Of a DNA stretch of 64,000 nt, positions 41,252 to 48,984 are shown one piece after another. The notes beneath the pieces are model-generated. The model was given only the letters and a program-made list of their open reading frames with translations. It was not told where the DNA came from and did no database searches. The DNA is from Neobacillus citreus (GTDB lineage Bacteria; Bacillota; Bacilli; Bacillales; Cytobacillaceae), in assembly GCF_018343545.2 (NCBI RefSeq), contig NZ_JAGYPE020000001.1, positions 95,727-159,726 of the forward strand. The letters are read 5' to 3'. The translations under genes and the position numbers were made by a program. Within the stretch, counting starts at the first letter, position 1; each line of letters starts with the position of its first letter.

Positions 41252-43586
41252 TTCTTGCTGCCTCCTTTGCCTTCCATACTAATTCTGGAATGAGCGGCAA
41301 GTGGTGCAGGGATACTCCCGCCGCTAGTGACAATGCATTTCCGAGTGCTCCAGGCATCCCCATGAGCCCATGCTCTCCGACACCGCGGGCACCGTATGCG
41401 GAATCAAGGGCAGGCGTTTCTACAAAGCCAACTAAAAACTCAGGGTTTTCGCCGTAGCGAAGGGGACGATACGTACGCAGCTGAGGATTTAGAACTCTGC
41501 CAAGCTCATCAAAATAAAAGGTTTCTCTGCCGGCAAAAGCGAGCCCCATGCTCATCGCTCCCATTACCTGGCCGAGGGCTGCTTTCTCATTCATTACTTT
41601 CCCGATATCGACAACCGTACAGGCCTTAACCAGTCGGTAGGTATAATCCCGGCGGTCAAATTCAATTTCAACACCATAAGCCGCAGGCGTCCATTCCGGC
41701 CCTGGTTTTCCGGCGCCAGTCTCAGGATCTAAATGGCTAAGATGCCTTAATACAATATTGCCCTTGCCAATAATTTGTCCGCCAATGGCGTTCCCATTTG
41801 GATACAGATAGCCGTAGCCAATATCTTTGAAATGCAGTCCGATCGCAGGATCATCGCGTAAATATACCCGGCTTCCGCCCACCTCTAAATCTTGGATCGG
41901 TGCCCTTAACACGCAGGCTGCAATCTCTTTTAACTGGCGAATAACATCTTCTGCCGCCTCGAGCACCGCCCGGCCGCCCATATAGGTACCGCGGCTGGCC
42001 ACCGTTTTCCAATGTTCAGGTGTAGTCTGCGTATCCACCTCCATCCGCACATGTATCTTGTCAACATCCATTTTCAACCGTTCAGCAAGAATCTGTGCGA
42101 GAACTGTTTTCGTCCCAGTGCCAATTTCAATCACACCAGACATCAAATTGATGCTCCCGTCGCGGTTAAACGTCAAAATTACCCCTGAAGGTGCATCAGG
42201 ATCGATCGTTGATGTTTTCCAGCTGCAGCTTATCCCTTTTACCCTTACATACCGCTCATTTATTTCTTTTACGGGGCCTTCATTCCAATTAAACAGTTCT
42301 CTTAATTTCTCAATACATTTTCGCAGGTCCCCGACATTGCTTCTGTTCAAAAGAACCCTTGTCGGCGTTGTATCCCCTGGCTGAATGGCGTTGATATACC
42401 TGAGCTCCAGCGGGTCCATGTTTAATTTCCCGGCAAGGATATCCATGGTCCGCTCGATTGCAAAGGAAAGCTCTGAATGGCTGAAGCCCCTGAATGGTGC
42501 AGCATACGGGTGGTTTGTATACATGCAATAGGAATCGCACCAGACATTATCAAGCTTATAGGGCCCGGTACAATCTGCCGCACCTGACCTTGTCAAATCA
42601 ATCGCTTTATCGGAATAGGCGCCCCCATCCCATAAGTATTGAATCTCAGCAGCCCTTAGTTTCCCGTAGCGGTCAGCACCCAATTTTACGGTGGCATCCA
42701 GGCCGATATGGCACGGGGAGGTAAGTATATCTTCTTCTCTTGTATTTAAAAGCTTAACCGGTTTACCGCCGACTTCCTTTGAGGCAAGGTAGGCAAGCAC
42801 CTCGAGCTGTACAGATGCCTTCCCGCCATAGGCACCGCCGACAAACGGGGTATGAACAATAATTTTTCCCATGTCCTCCCCAAAGTAATCGGCAATTAAC
42901 CGTTTTGCCATAAAGGGCGCCTGTGAAGAGGTCATAATAATAATTTGTCCATCAGGCAAAATCTCTGCGGTCGAACACCTCGTTTCCATCGCTGCGTGAT
43001 CGGACGGGGCAAATGAGAAACTGGCCTCCACCACAACCTCGCTTTCCGACCACCCCTTCTCCATATTCCCCTTTCTAATTTTGATATGAGTGGCAATATT
43101 GGTCCCCGGCACTGGATGGGAATCCTCTTCTTTTTTGTATTCACCCAACCGTTCATGGACCAAGGGGGCATCGCTTCTAAAAGCTTGGGTAGGCGAATTA
43201 ACAACAGGCAATGGTTCATATTGAACATGAATCAAATCTGCAGCCGTTTTCGCCTGCCCAGGAGTATCTGCCACTACGAGGGCAACCGGTTCGCCGTGGT
43301 ACCTTACCTTATCAACGGCAATTGGCGGCCGGTCGCGAATGGCCTCACCCGTCAACGGATAGCGTTTTCCCGCAATAATCGCCCTAACGCCCGGGACCTG
43401 CTGGGCCTTCGAGGTATCAATGCTGACAATTTTGGCATGGCCATATGGGCTGATGACCATTTTTGCTGACAGCATCCCGCTGGTTTGATAGTCATGTGTG
43501 TATCTGGCCCGGCCCGTCACTTTATCGAATGCTTCCTTGCGAATGACACTTTTACCGACAACCTCCAACTCGGGTCCCTCCCCCAA
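41238..43586 (-). CDS. Xanthine dehydrogenase-family molybdopterin-binding large subunit (operon 2)
   Basis: About 782 aa. Same architecture as operon 1: GGAYGGKA (about 250), Mo-site loop PFRGFSHSE, and base Glu in GARGVGEHG (about 738). The start is a TTG: 43586, or 43568 which sits 8 nt after GGGAGG and is somewhat better. Follows xdhC by about 36 nt, so the maturation gene and structural genes are one unit. Substrate unknown; differences from operon 1 in the Mo-site loop suggest different specificity. Confidence 0.9.
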   Translation of the reverse strand: MGEGPELEVVGKSVIRKEAFDKVTGRARYTHDYQTSGMLSAKMVISPYGHAKIVSIDTSKAQQVPGVRAIIAGKRYPLTGEAIRDRPPIAVDKVRYHGEPVALVVADTPGQAKTAADLIHVQYEPLPVVNSPTQAFRSDAPLVHERLGEYKKEEDSHPVPGTNIATHIKIRKGNMEKGWSESEVVVEASFSFAPSDHAAMETRCSTAEILPDGQIIIMTSSQAPFMAKRLIADYFGEDMGKIIVHTPFVGGAYGGKASVQLEVLAYLASKEVGGKPVKLLNTREEDILTSPCHIGLDATVKLGADRYGKLRAAEIQYLWDGGAYSDKAIDLTRSGAADCTGPYKLDNVWCDSYCMYTNHPYAAPFRGFSHSELSFAIERTMDILAGKLNMDPLELRYINAIQPGDTTPTRVLLNRSNVGDLRKCIEKLRELFNWNEGPVKEINERYVRVKGISCSWKTSTIDPDAPSGVILTFNRDGSINLMSGVIEIGTGTKTVLAQILAERLKMDVDKIHVRMEVDTQTTPEHWKTVASRGTYMGGRAVLEAAEDVIRQLKEIAACVLRAPIQDLEVGGSRVYLRDDPAIGLHFKDIGYGYLYPNGNAIGGQIIGKGNIVLRHLSHLDPETGAGKPGPEWTPAAYGVEIEFDRRDYTYRLVKACTVVDIGKVMNEKAALGQVMGAMSMGLAFAGRETFYFDELGRVLNPQLRTYRPLRYGENPEFLVGFVETPALDSAYGARGVGEHGLMGMPGALGNALSLAAGVSLHHLPLIPELVWKAKEAARNASI

Positions 43587-43622
43587 CTCTATCTTTCTTT
43601 TTCTGAGTCCGGTAAATGCCGG

Positions 43623-44627
43623 CTAATCAGGTATGGTCCATAAGTGCTCTACTTTTTCACAGACTGGTTTTCGCCACGCTTCAATCATTTCCGCAATGAT
43701 ACTAATGGCAATTTCAACTGGCCCCTTCGCCCCAATTGACAATCCGACCGGTGAATGAACCCATTCCGGAATCTTTTCTCCATTTAGGAGTCTTGCAGTT
43801 CTCTCTCTAGGTCCAAGAACCCCTAAGTATCTAATATTCTCATCTAGCAGCGGCCAGAGAATTTCCTGATCCCTTTGAAAATGATGCGTCATAATCACGA
43901 CAAAATCATAGGGTGAAAAAGAGACATTCTGTAAAAGCTCCCTGGGGAACCCTATTAAAAGCTCGTCTGCTGCAGGAAAGTTTTGCTCCTGACAAAGCAC
44001 TTCCCGCCAATCGCACACCGTAACGGAAAAACCGGTTTCTGCCGCCAAAGAAACGAGCGATTTTGCATCCGGCCCAGCTCCAAAAACGATTAACCTTGGC
44101 TTTGGCAGATAAATGTGCTGAAAAATGACGCCATCTGTCATCAGCCCACTCTTAGAGGCAAAATTAATAATCGGAAATGAGCTTTCCCAACAGCCAAATG
44201 CTTCACCTTTTTCAGGAACAAAAACATACTCCCCCAAATGGCCCAAACTCTTTAACCCTGCCACCTTGATATTGTTATCGAGTAATTTTTTCACCAATTT
44301 CATATCTTCTTCTAACTTTCTGTTAATCGGCTCAAGCAAAATATCAATGGTTCCGTTGCAGCCCTTTCCCCAGCCGATGTCACCCTCCTCAGTCAAATCG
44401 TACCGGACAAGCTGGGGCTCTTCGCTTTCAAGCACTTTTTTTGCCCACTCCGCTAAATCAGCTTCCACACAGCCGGCACTTACCATCCCGACCTGGGTTC
44501 CGTCGTCCATAAAAATCATTGAAGATCCTTCTCTTTTATAGGCAGATCCCTTTACATCAACGATTGTTGCCAGCACTTTTTTTCTGGGATGGTTAAGTAC
44601 ATTGATAGTTTGAAAAAAATCCTCCAT
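43623..44627 (-). CDS. xdhC: XdhC-family molybdoenzyme maturation factor
   Basis: 334 aa from the ATG at 44627 (MEDFFQTINVL) behind GGGGGAG; an earlier in-frame start would add 26 residues without a better site. XdhC_CoxI N-domain with KGSAYKREGSSMIFMDDGTQVGMVSAGCVEADL, followed by a Rossmann-like domain with VFGAGPDAKSLVSLA. XdhC binds molybdenum cofactor, delivers it sulfurated to the large subunit, and is needed for activity. Only operon 2 has such a gene, so it may serve both enzymes. Confidence 0.92.
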   Translation of the reverse strand: MEDFFQTINVLNHPRKKVLATIVDVKGSAYKREGSSMIFMDDGTQVGMVSAGCVEADLAEWAKKVLESEEPQLVRYDLTEEGDIGWGKGCNGTIDILLEPINRKLEEDMKLVKKLLDNNIKVAGLKSLGHLGEYVFVPEKGEAFGCWESSFPIINFASKSGLMTDGVIFQHIYLPKPRLIVFGAGPDAKSLVSLAAETGFSVTVCDWREVLCQEQNFPAADELLIGFPRELLQNVSFSPYDFVVIMTHHFQRDQEILWPLLDENIRYLGVLGPRERTARLLNGEKIPEWVHSPVGLSIGAKGPVEIAISIIAEMIEAWRKPVCEKVEHLWTIPD

Positions 44628-44655
44628 GACTCTCCCCCGCTTCAACACGTAAAGT

Positions 44656-44682
44656 CCTACCCTATTTATATGGCCGGGTAGG
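44656..44682. repeat. Inverted repeat in the xdhC leader
   Basis: CCTACCC and GGGTAGG perfect 7-bp arms around a 13-nt AT-rich/GGCC loop, 29 nt upstream of the xdhC start. May be an operator or a leader hairpin. Confidence 0.5.
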
Positions 44683-44692
44683 CTATTCCTAG

Positions 44693-44706
44693 AATGAAAA
44701 TTCATT
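44693..44706. promoter_or_regulatory. FadR-like palindrome between xdhC and MFS gene
   Basis: AATGA-AAAT-TCATT, matching the core of the B. subtilis FadR box (TGAATGAnTAnTCATTCA) in both half sites but not in the flanks or the middle TA. Divergent promoter region. Could equally be chance in AT-rich DNA. Confidence 0.3.
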
Positions 44707-44769
44707 ATTTAACGGCTAGAGACAGTGGGTTAAGGAAATGCTAAAACAAAAATACGGGAATGATTCGAC

Positions 44770-46140
44770 TTGAAACAAACACGTGCGTTGTTTATAACTG
44801 GCGTTGCCTCGGGAACTATGCTGAATCCCCTAAATTCATCAATGATCGCCCTGGCCTTACATAGCATTCAGAAGGACTTCCAACTTTCCTTTTCAACCGT
44901 TTCCTGGTTAATTACCGCCTTCTATTTATCTAGTGCTGTAGCACAGCCGGTAACAGGAAAAATCGGAGATATTTTTGGGAGAAAAAACACCTTTTTGTTT
45001 GGACTAGTCCTTGTTGCCCTTTCCGCCATTGGCGCTCCCTTCTCTTCGACCTTCCTATTATTAGTGGTAATGAGATTAGTTCAATCGATTGGCAGCAGTG
45101 CGATTTATCCATCAGGGATGGCGTTAATCAGGGAGCATATTAAAGAGCGGCAAGCATCTGCACTCGCCGTTTTGTCTATTTTCGCCTCGGCAATGGTTGC
45201 GCTCGGACCGACGATCGGCGGCTTTTTAATTGTTTGGGGAGGCTGGCCGGCGATTTTTTGGGTGAACCTGCCTTTTGTTTTCCTTAGTTTCATGCTTGGC
45301 TGGCACATGTTTCCTAAGGATGTGAAAAAGGATAAGGAAACGGTTAAAAGGTTATTTTCCAACCTTGATTTTTGGGGAATGGGTTTTTTTGCTGCAGGAA
45401 TGGTATTATTTTTATGGTTCTTGCTTTCCTTTGAAAAAAGTGTCCATTATTCAGCAGGGATTGGAGGCTTACTCTTTTTTGCTTTATTTGCATGGAGAGA
45501 ATTGAAGGTTAAAGAACCATTTATTGATATTCGTATTTTTAAAACAAACCCTCAACTGACTTTGGTTTACGTGCAGTTTATTTTGTTAAATATCTTTTTT
45601 TATTGCTTATTTTTCGGTCTGCCTGCTTATTTTCAGGAGGCAATGGGACTGGGCGTAGAAAAAAGCGGCATTCTTATGCTGTTTATGTCGGGAGTCAGCA
45701 TTATCATTTCAACGGTTGCAGGGAAATGGGCTGATAAATCCGGTGTGTATCAGCCCATTATGGCGGGGGCATTTTTATCAATTATCGGGGCCTGCGCCTT
45801 TACATTCTTTTTTGTTGGCGCCTCCTATATCGTGATTGGGATCCTGTTATCGATTATGGGGCTAAGCTATGGTATTGGCAATGTTGTGCTTCAAGTGGCG
45901 ATGTTAAAGGAAAGTCCCAGAACCATAATCGGGACTACCTCCGGATTGTTTCAAACCTGCCGTTATCTAGGCTCGATTTTTTCCACCATCATTCTTGGCC
46001 TGATATTTGGCGCTGAAGCCTCACCTGAAAAAATGAAAATCGTTGGCGGTATCATGATTATTCTCGGAACGATCAGCTTTTTAATAAGTGTATGGTTTTC
46101 TAGACAATCATTACGATTCGGCAATTTTAAACAAGTCTGA
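44770..46140 (+). CDS. MFS transporter, DHA2/EmrB-type (14 TM)
   Basis: 456 aa, TTG start. LNSSMIALALHSIQKDF and VSWLITAFYLSSAVAQPVTGKIGDIFGRKNTF (motif A) place it in the EmrB/QacA drug:H+ antiporter subfamily. Fourteen membrane segments fit the length. Divergent from xdhC. Substrate unknown; a metabolite exporter linked with molybdoenzyme products is possible but not shown. Confidence 0.87.
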   Translation: MKQTRALFITGVASGTMLNPLNSSMIALALHSIQKDFQLSFSTVSWLITAFYLSSAVAQPVTGKIGDIFGRKNTFLFGLVLVALSAIGAPFSSTFLLLVVMRLVQSIGSSAIYPSGMALIREHIKERQASALAVLSIFASAMVALGPTIGGFLIVWGGWPAIFWVNLPFVFLSFMLGWHMFPKDVKKDKETVKRLFSNLDFWGMGFFAAGMVLFLWFLLSFEKSVHYSAGIGGLLFFALFAWRELKVKEPFIDIRIFKTNPQLTLVYVQFILLNIFFYCLFFGLPAYFQEAMGLGVEKSGILMLFMSGVSIIISTVAGKWADKSGVYQPIMAGAFLSIIGACAFTFFFVGASYIVIGILLSIMGLSYGIGNVVLQVAMLKESPRTIIGTTSGLFQTCRYLGSIFSTIILGLIFGAEASPEKMKIVGGIMIILGTISFLISVWFSRQSLRFGNFKQV

Positions 46141-46141
46141 A

Positions 46142-46180
46142 GAAAAGGAACAAGAGCTTCTTTTGGGCTTTGTTCCTTTA
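46142..46180. terminator. Bidirectional terminator between MFS gene and 55-aa Cys gene
   Basis: AAAGGAACAA...TTGTTCCTTT stem overlapping the minus-strand stop codon of the small gene. T run TTTATTTC on plus. Confidence 0.75.
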
Positions 46181-46345
46181 TTTCTTGTCCATCAACTTCT
46201 TAATTTCTTCCCTTGGACTCCAGCAATTGAATTTATAGCTAGACTTTGTCTCATATCCCAAGCGTTTGCAAAAATAAAACATTCCTTCCGCTTTTTTCTC
46301 AGCTTTAAAATGCTGACAGGTGGCGCAGCAATGATAATCTTTCAT
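46178..46345 (-). CDS. Small Cys-rich protein (55 aa), unknown
   Basis: ATG (46345) behind GAGGAG 9 nt upstream; 55 codons then TAA overlapping a terminator. Begins MKDYHCCATCQHFKAEKK and contains CxxC, a later FC, and a further C (FNCWSPREEIKKL), so six Cys/His positions suited to a zinc knuckle. It is a recurrent small-protein type in bacilli as far as I recall, but no function is known to me. The C-terminal half is basic. Confidence 0.7.
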   Translation of the reverse strand: MKDYHCCATCQHFKAEKKAEGMFYFCKRLGYETKSSYKFNCWSPREEIKKLMDKK

Positions 46346-46424
46346 CGAATTTTACTCCTCTTGAGAAGGTTTCTTAATCTATTAATTTTTCATTCATAAT
46401 TTTTTCATATTTAACCATTATGAT

Positions 46425-46517
46425 AGTAACAGGTTCGAAAATGAACCATTCTACCTCCGCCCCCTTTTTAATAGATATTTGTTTTTGCCCGGCCTTTCTT
46501 GGCCGGGTATTTTTTTA
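46425..46517 (+). ncRNA. Candidate small RNA with C-rich single-stranded region
   Basis: Between the minus-strand small gene and a strong plus-strand terminator lies a stretch with hairpin GGTTCGAAAATGAACC, then unpaired CTCCGCCCCCTTTTT, ending at terminator CCCGGCC-TTTCTT-GGCCGGG with TATTTTTTT. The C-rich run resembles Fur-type sRNA seed regions (FsrA/RsaE-like in style). The MFS terminator lies upstream, so the second one needs another transcript. An alternative is that the C-run is just the reverse of a minus-strand SD (GGGGGCGGAGG). Low confidence. Confidence 0.3.
46487..46517 (+). terminator. Strong plus-strand terminator with no obvious upstream gene
   Basis: CCCGGCC-TTTCTT-GGCCGGG followed by TATTTTTTT on the plus strand. 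The minus strand lacks a T run. Explained only by the candidate sRNA or by MFS readthrough. Confidence 0.75.
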
Positions 46518-46579
46518 TGTATAGTATAATGGCAAAATATATTTTCATAAACGATTACTTTCTAATTTTTTAGATAAAG

Positions 46580-46611
46580 AAAGACCTTTATCGAAGCGAA
46601 AAGGTCTTTTC
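46580..46611 (-). terminator. Terminator of the LysM endopeptidase gene
   Basis: Minus-strand AAAAGACCTTT-TCGCTTCGAT-AAAGGTCTTT followed by CTTTATC; just after the stop codon at 46620. Confidence 0.7.
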
Positions 46612-46619
46612 TGTCTTTA

Positions 46620-47399
46620 TTAAAACGCTGTTCGCGCACCAAGGTAGCGAGATTTCCAGTAGGTAAGGCTCATATCGCTGATGGTGACCCCTTTTGATCC
46701 TGCATTAATAAATTTATTGTCCCCAATGTAAATACCTACATGTGTTGGACCTGGTGCATATGTTTCATAAAACACTAAATCGCCGGGTTTAGGACTTGTG
46801 ATTGGAGTTAATCCGGTCCACTGTGTCGCGGCTGTACGCGGAATGGATATTCCTACTTTACCAAACACGTATTTTGTAAAACCGCTGCAATCAAATCCGG
46901 CAGGCGTATTTCCACCCCATAAATATGGTGTTCCAATCAATTTTTTCGCCTCATCGACAACCAATTGTGCTTTTGAAACTGTTGGCGCAGGTGCTGGTGC
47001 CGGAGCTGGTGTAGGAGCTGCTGCAGATCCCGGAACCCAAAGCTTTAGGACTTGTCCCACATAAATAGTGTCAGAAGTTAAATTGTTGATAGATTTAAGC
47101 TGGGCAACTGATACATTGTTGTTGACGCCGATTCGGTAAAGAGTGTCACCCTTTTGAACTGTGTATTCATGAGAATGAGGAACAATTAATGATAGTTTTT
47201 GATTTACGTAGATGGTATCGCTTTTGAGGTTATTCCATGCTTTTAAGTCCGTAACTGAAAGATTGTTTGTGTGCGAGATTCTCCAAAGGGTATCGCCAGA
47301 TTGAACCGTATAGGTCATTTCGTGGGCGCTTGCGGCTCCCGCATAAGAGGATAAGAAGATGCCGGCTGCCGTGACGGCTGTCAGTAGCTGTTTTTTCAT
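46620..47399 (-). CDS. Secreted LysM-NlpC/P60 D,L-endopeptidase (LytE/CwlS-like)
   Basis: 259 aa. Signal peptide (1-25, cleavage near ASA-HE), two LysM peptidoglycan-binding repeats (about 28-72, 78-121), an Ala/Pro-rich linker (APTPAPAPAP), then an NlpC/P60 domain. Catalytic Cys about 171 in DCSG, His about 220, and a third polar residue Asn about 232 (often His). It cuts the D-gamma-Glu-meso-DAP bond in the cell wall. AAGGAGTG precedes the ATG. With two LysM repeats it is smaller than LytF or LytE of B. subtilis. Confidence 0.92.
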   Translation of the reverse strand: MKKQLLTAVTAAGIFLSSYAGAASAHEMTYTVQSGDTLWRISHTNNLSVTDLKAWNNLKSDTIYVNQKLSLIVPHSHEYTVQKGDTLYRIGVNNNVSVAQLKSINNLTSDTIYVGQVLKLWVPGSAAAPTPAPAPAPAPTVSKAQLVVDEAKKLIGTPYLWGGNTPAGFDCSGFTKYVFGKVGISIPRTAATQWTGLTPITSPKPGDLVFYETYAPGPTHVGIYIGDNKFINAGSKGVTISDMSLTYWKSRYLGARTAF

Positions 47400-47745
47400 T
47401 CTTGTTGCACTCCTTCAAGATATTTGTATTTACATGGTATCGAATAGTTTAGATGGATAAAATGCCAAAGATATGGTTTACATGGAAGTCTTCTACACAA
47501 TTGGAAATAAACAGGCCAAATATAACAAATGATAACTACTCTAAATTAGATTCAATCCTTGATTTTTTTACAGTTTTGCTATTTTCATATCACGATTTGT
47601 GTCATCAATGTAACAAAATTGTAATAGTTAAAAGGCATTACTAGTAATGTAGAAATATTGTAACAAAGCACCCATGCACTAGAAGACTACAATTTTATAA
47701 TGAACCTATAGAACGTTTTCAAGGTTACAAAAATATCTATGAAAC
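47400..47745. other. Intergenic region with two divergent promoters, 346 bp
   Basis: AT-rich. It holds upstream signals of the LysM gene (minus) and the radical SAM gene (plus). A TATAAT (47696-47701) lies 57 nt before the radical SAM start but has a poor -35. Several GTAACA repeats (47611-47660) are noted without explanation. I see no gene or conserved RNA fold. Confidence 0.5.
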
Positions 47746-47757
47746 ATGGTGATGAAA

Positions 47758-48942
47758 ATGCAAGGATTTAGTAAGGGACATCCTCAAGAAATGGGTCACC
47801 ACCCGCAAGGTAGAGGAAAATCAATTGATTATGATCAAAATCCGTTTATTGTCATTTGGGAGGTTACTAGGGCCTGCCAACTAAAGTGTGTACATTGCCG
47901 GGCAGATGCACAGCTAACACCAGACCCGCGGGAGCTCACTCACGAAGAAGGAATCAATCTCATTGACCAAATCTATAAAATGGACAACCCGATGCTTGTG
48001 TTCACCGGTGGGGATTGTATGATGAGGGAAGATTTGTTTGAATTGGCTGACTATGCTATCAAAAAAGGCATGCGTGTTTCGATGACACCGAGTGCAACAC
48101 CAAATGTCACCATCGAGAAAATGAAGCGCGCCAAAGATGTCGGACTTTCGCGCTGGGGGTTCAGTCTTGATGGGCCGACACCGGAAATTCACGACCATTT
48201 TAGGGGCACTCCCGGTTCCTTTGAATTAACTCTTGAGAAAATAAAATACTTAAATGAATTACATATGCCGCTGCAAATTAACACGGTTATCTCACGATAT
48301 AATTACGACCATCTAGAGCGAATGGCCGAGCTTGTCGGAGAACTTGGTGCTGTCATGTGGTATATCTTCCTGCTTGTTCCTACCGGAAGAGGACAATTGG
48401 ATGCCTGCATTTCACCTGTTGAGCACGAAAAGGTTTTCCGCTGGCTCTATGATTTGAGCAAAACAGCGCCATATGATATCAAAACAACGGCTGCCCAGCA
48501 TTATCGCCGGGTTGTCCTCCAGCAGAAAACACGTGATCATTTGATTGAAAAAGGGGAAATTCGCTACGAGGATTCGATTACAACCGATTTCGCCTCGATG
48601 CATGATGGGCTGAAGCGGGCGCCAAAAGGCGTCAACGATGGAAATGGGTTTGTCTTCGTTTCTCATATTGGTGATGTGATGCCAAGCGGGCTTCTGCCGA
48701 TTGTCGGCGGGAACATCCGAGAGGAGCCTTTGGCAAAGATTTATCGTGAGGCAAAAGTATTTAAAGAGCTTCGCCAGCCTGATAAATATAAAGGAAAATG
48801 CGGCATATGCGAATACAATAAAATCTGCGGTGGTTCCCGCTCAAGAACATATGCTGTCACCGGAGATTATTTAGAAAGTGAGCCATTCTGCGTTTATATC
48901 CCGCAAGCGATGCGTAATAAGGAAACAACACCTGTAATTTAA
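47758..48942 (+). CDS. Radical SAM/SPASM protein (AhbD/NirJ-like heme-related family)
   Basis: 394 aa from the ATG at 47758; GGTGATG 6 nt upstream, whereas the two upstream in-frame ATGs are not spaced well. Radical SAM cluster motif C40-x3-C44-x2-C47 (TRACQLKCVHC). C-terminal auxiliary cluster motif C348-x2-C351-x5-C357-x20-C378 (CGICEYNKICGGSRSR...EPFC). Extended His/Gly/Gln-rich N-terminus (GHPQEMGHHPQGRGK) is unusual. The family includes heme (AhbD) and heme d1 (NirJ) enzymes and related proteins in bacilli of unknown substrate. No hem or ahb genes are near. Terminator follows. Confidence 0.82.
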   Translation: MQGFSKGHPQEMGHHPQGRGKSIDYDQNPFIVIWEVTRACQLKCVHCRADAQLTPDPRELTHEEGINLIDQIYKMDNPMLVFTGGDCMMREDLFELADYAIKKGMRVSMTPSATPNVTIEKMKRAKDVGLSRWGFSLDGPTPEIHDHFRGTPGSFELTLEKIKYLNELHMPLQINTVISRYNYDHLERMAELVGELGAVMWYIFLLVPTGRGQLDACISPVEHEKVFRWLYDLSKTAPYDIKTTAAQHYRRVVLQQKTRDHLIEKGEIRYEDSITTDFASMHDGLKRAPKGVNDGNGFVFVSHIGDVMPSGLLPIVGGNIREEPLAKIYREAKVFKELRQPDKYKGKCGICEYNKICGGSRSRTYAVTGDYLESEPFCVYIPQAMRNKETTPVI

Positions 48943-48950
48943 TGGAGTAT

Positions 48951-48984
48951 AAAAAGGGCCTTCCATGTGGGAAAGCCCTTTTTC
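48951..48984. terminator. Bidirectional terminator between radical SAM gene and ger operon 2
   Basis: AAAAAGGGCCTTCC...GGAAAGCCCTTTTT imperfect stem with T runs on both sides; overlaps the gerC stop region. Confidence 0.8.

Noticed and set aside
46088-46399. Plus-strand open frame overlapping the MFS 3' end and the 55-aa gene
   Set aside because: Overlaps two better-supported genes on both strands and lacks a start site.
46425-46460. Fur box in front of the candidate sRNA
   Set aside because: The ATTATGATAGTAA stretch does not match the Fur 7-1-7 consensus well enough.
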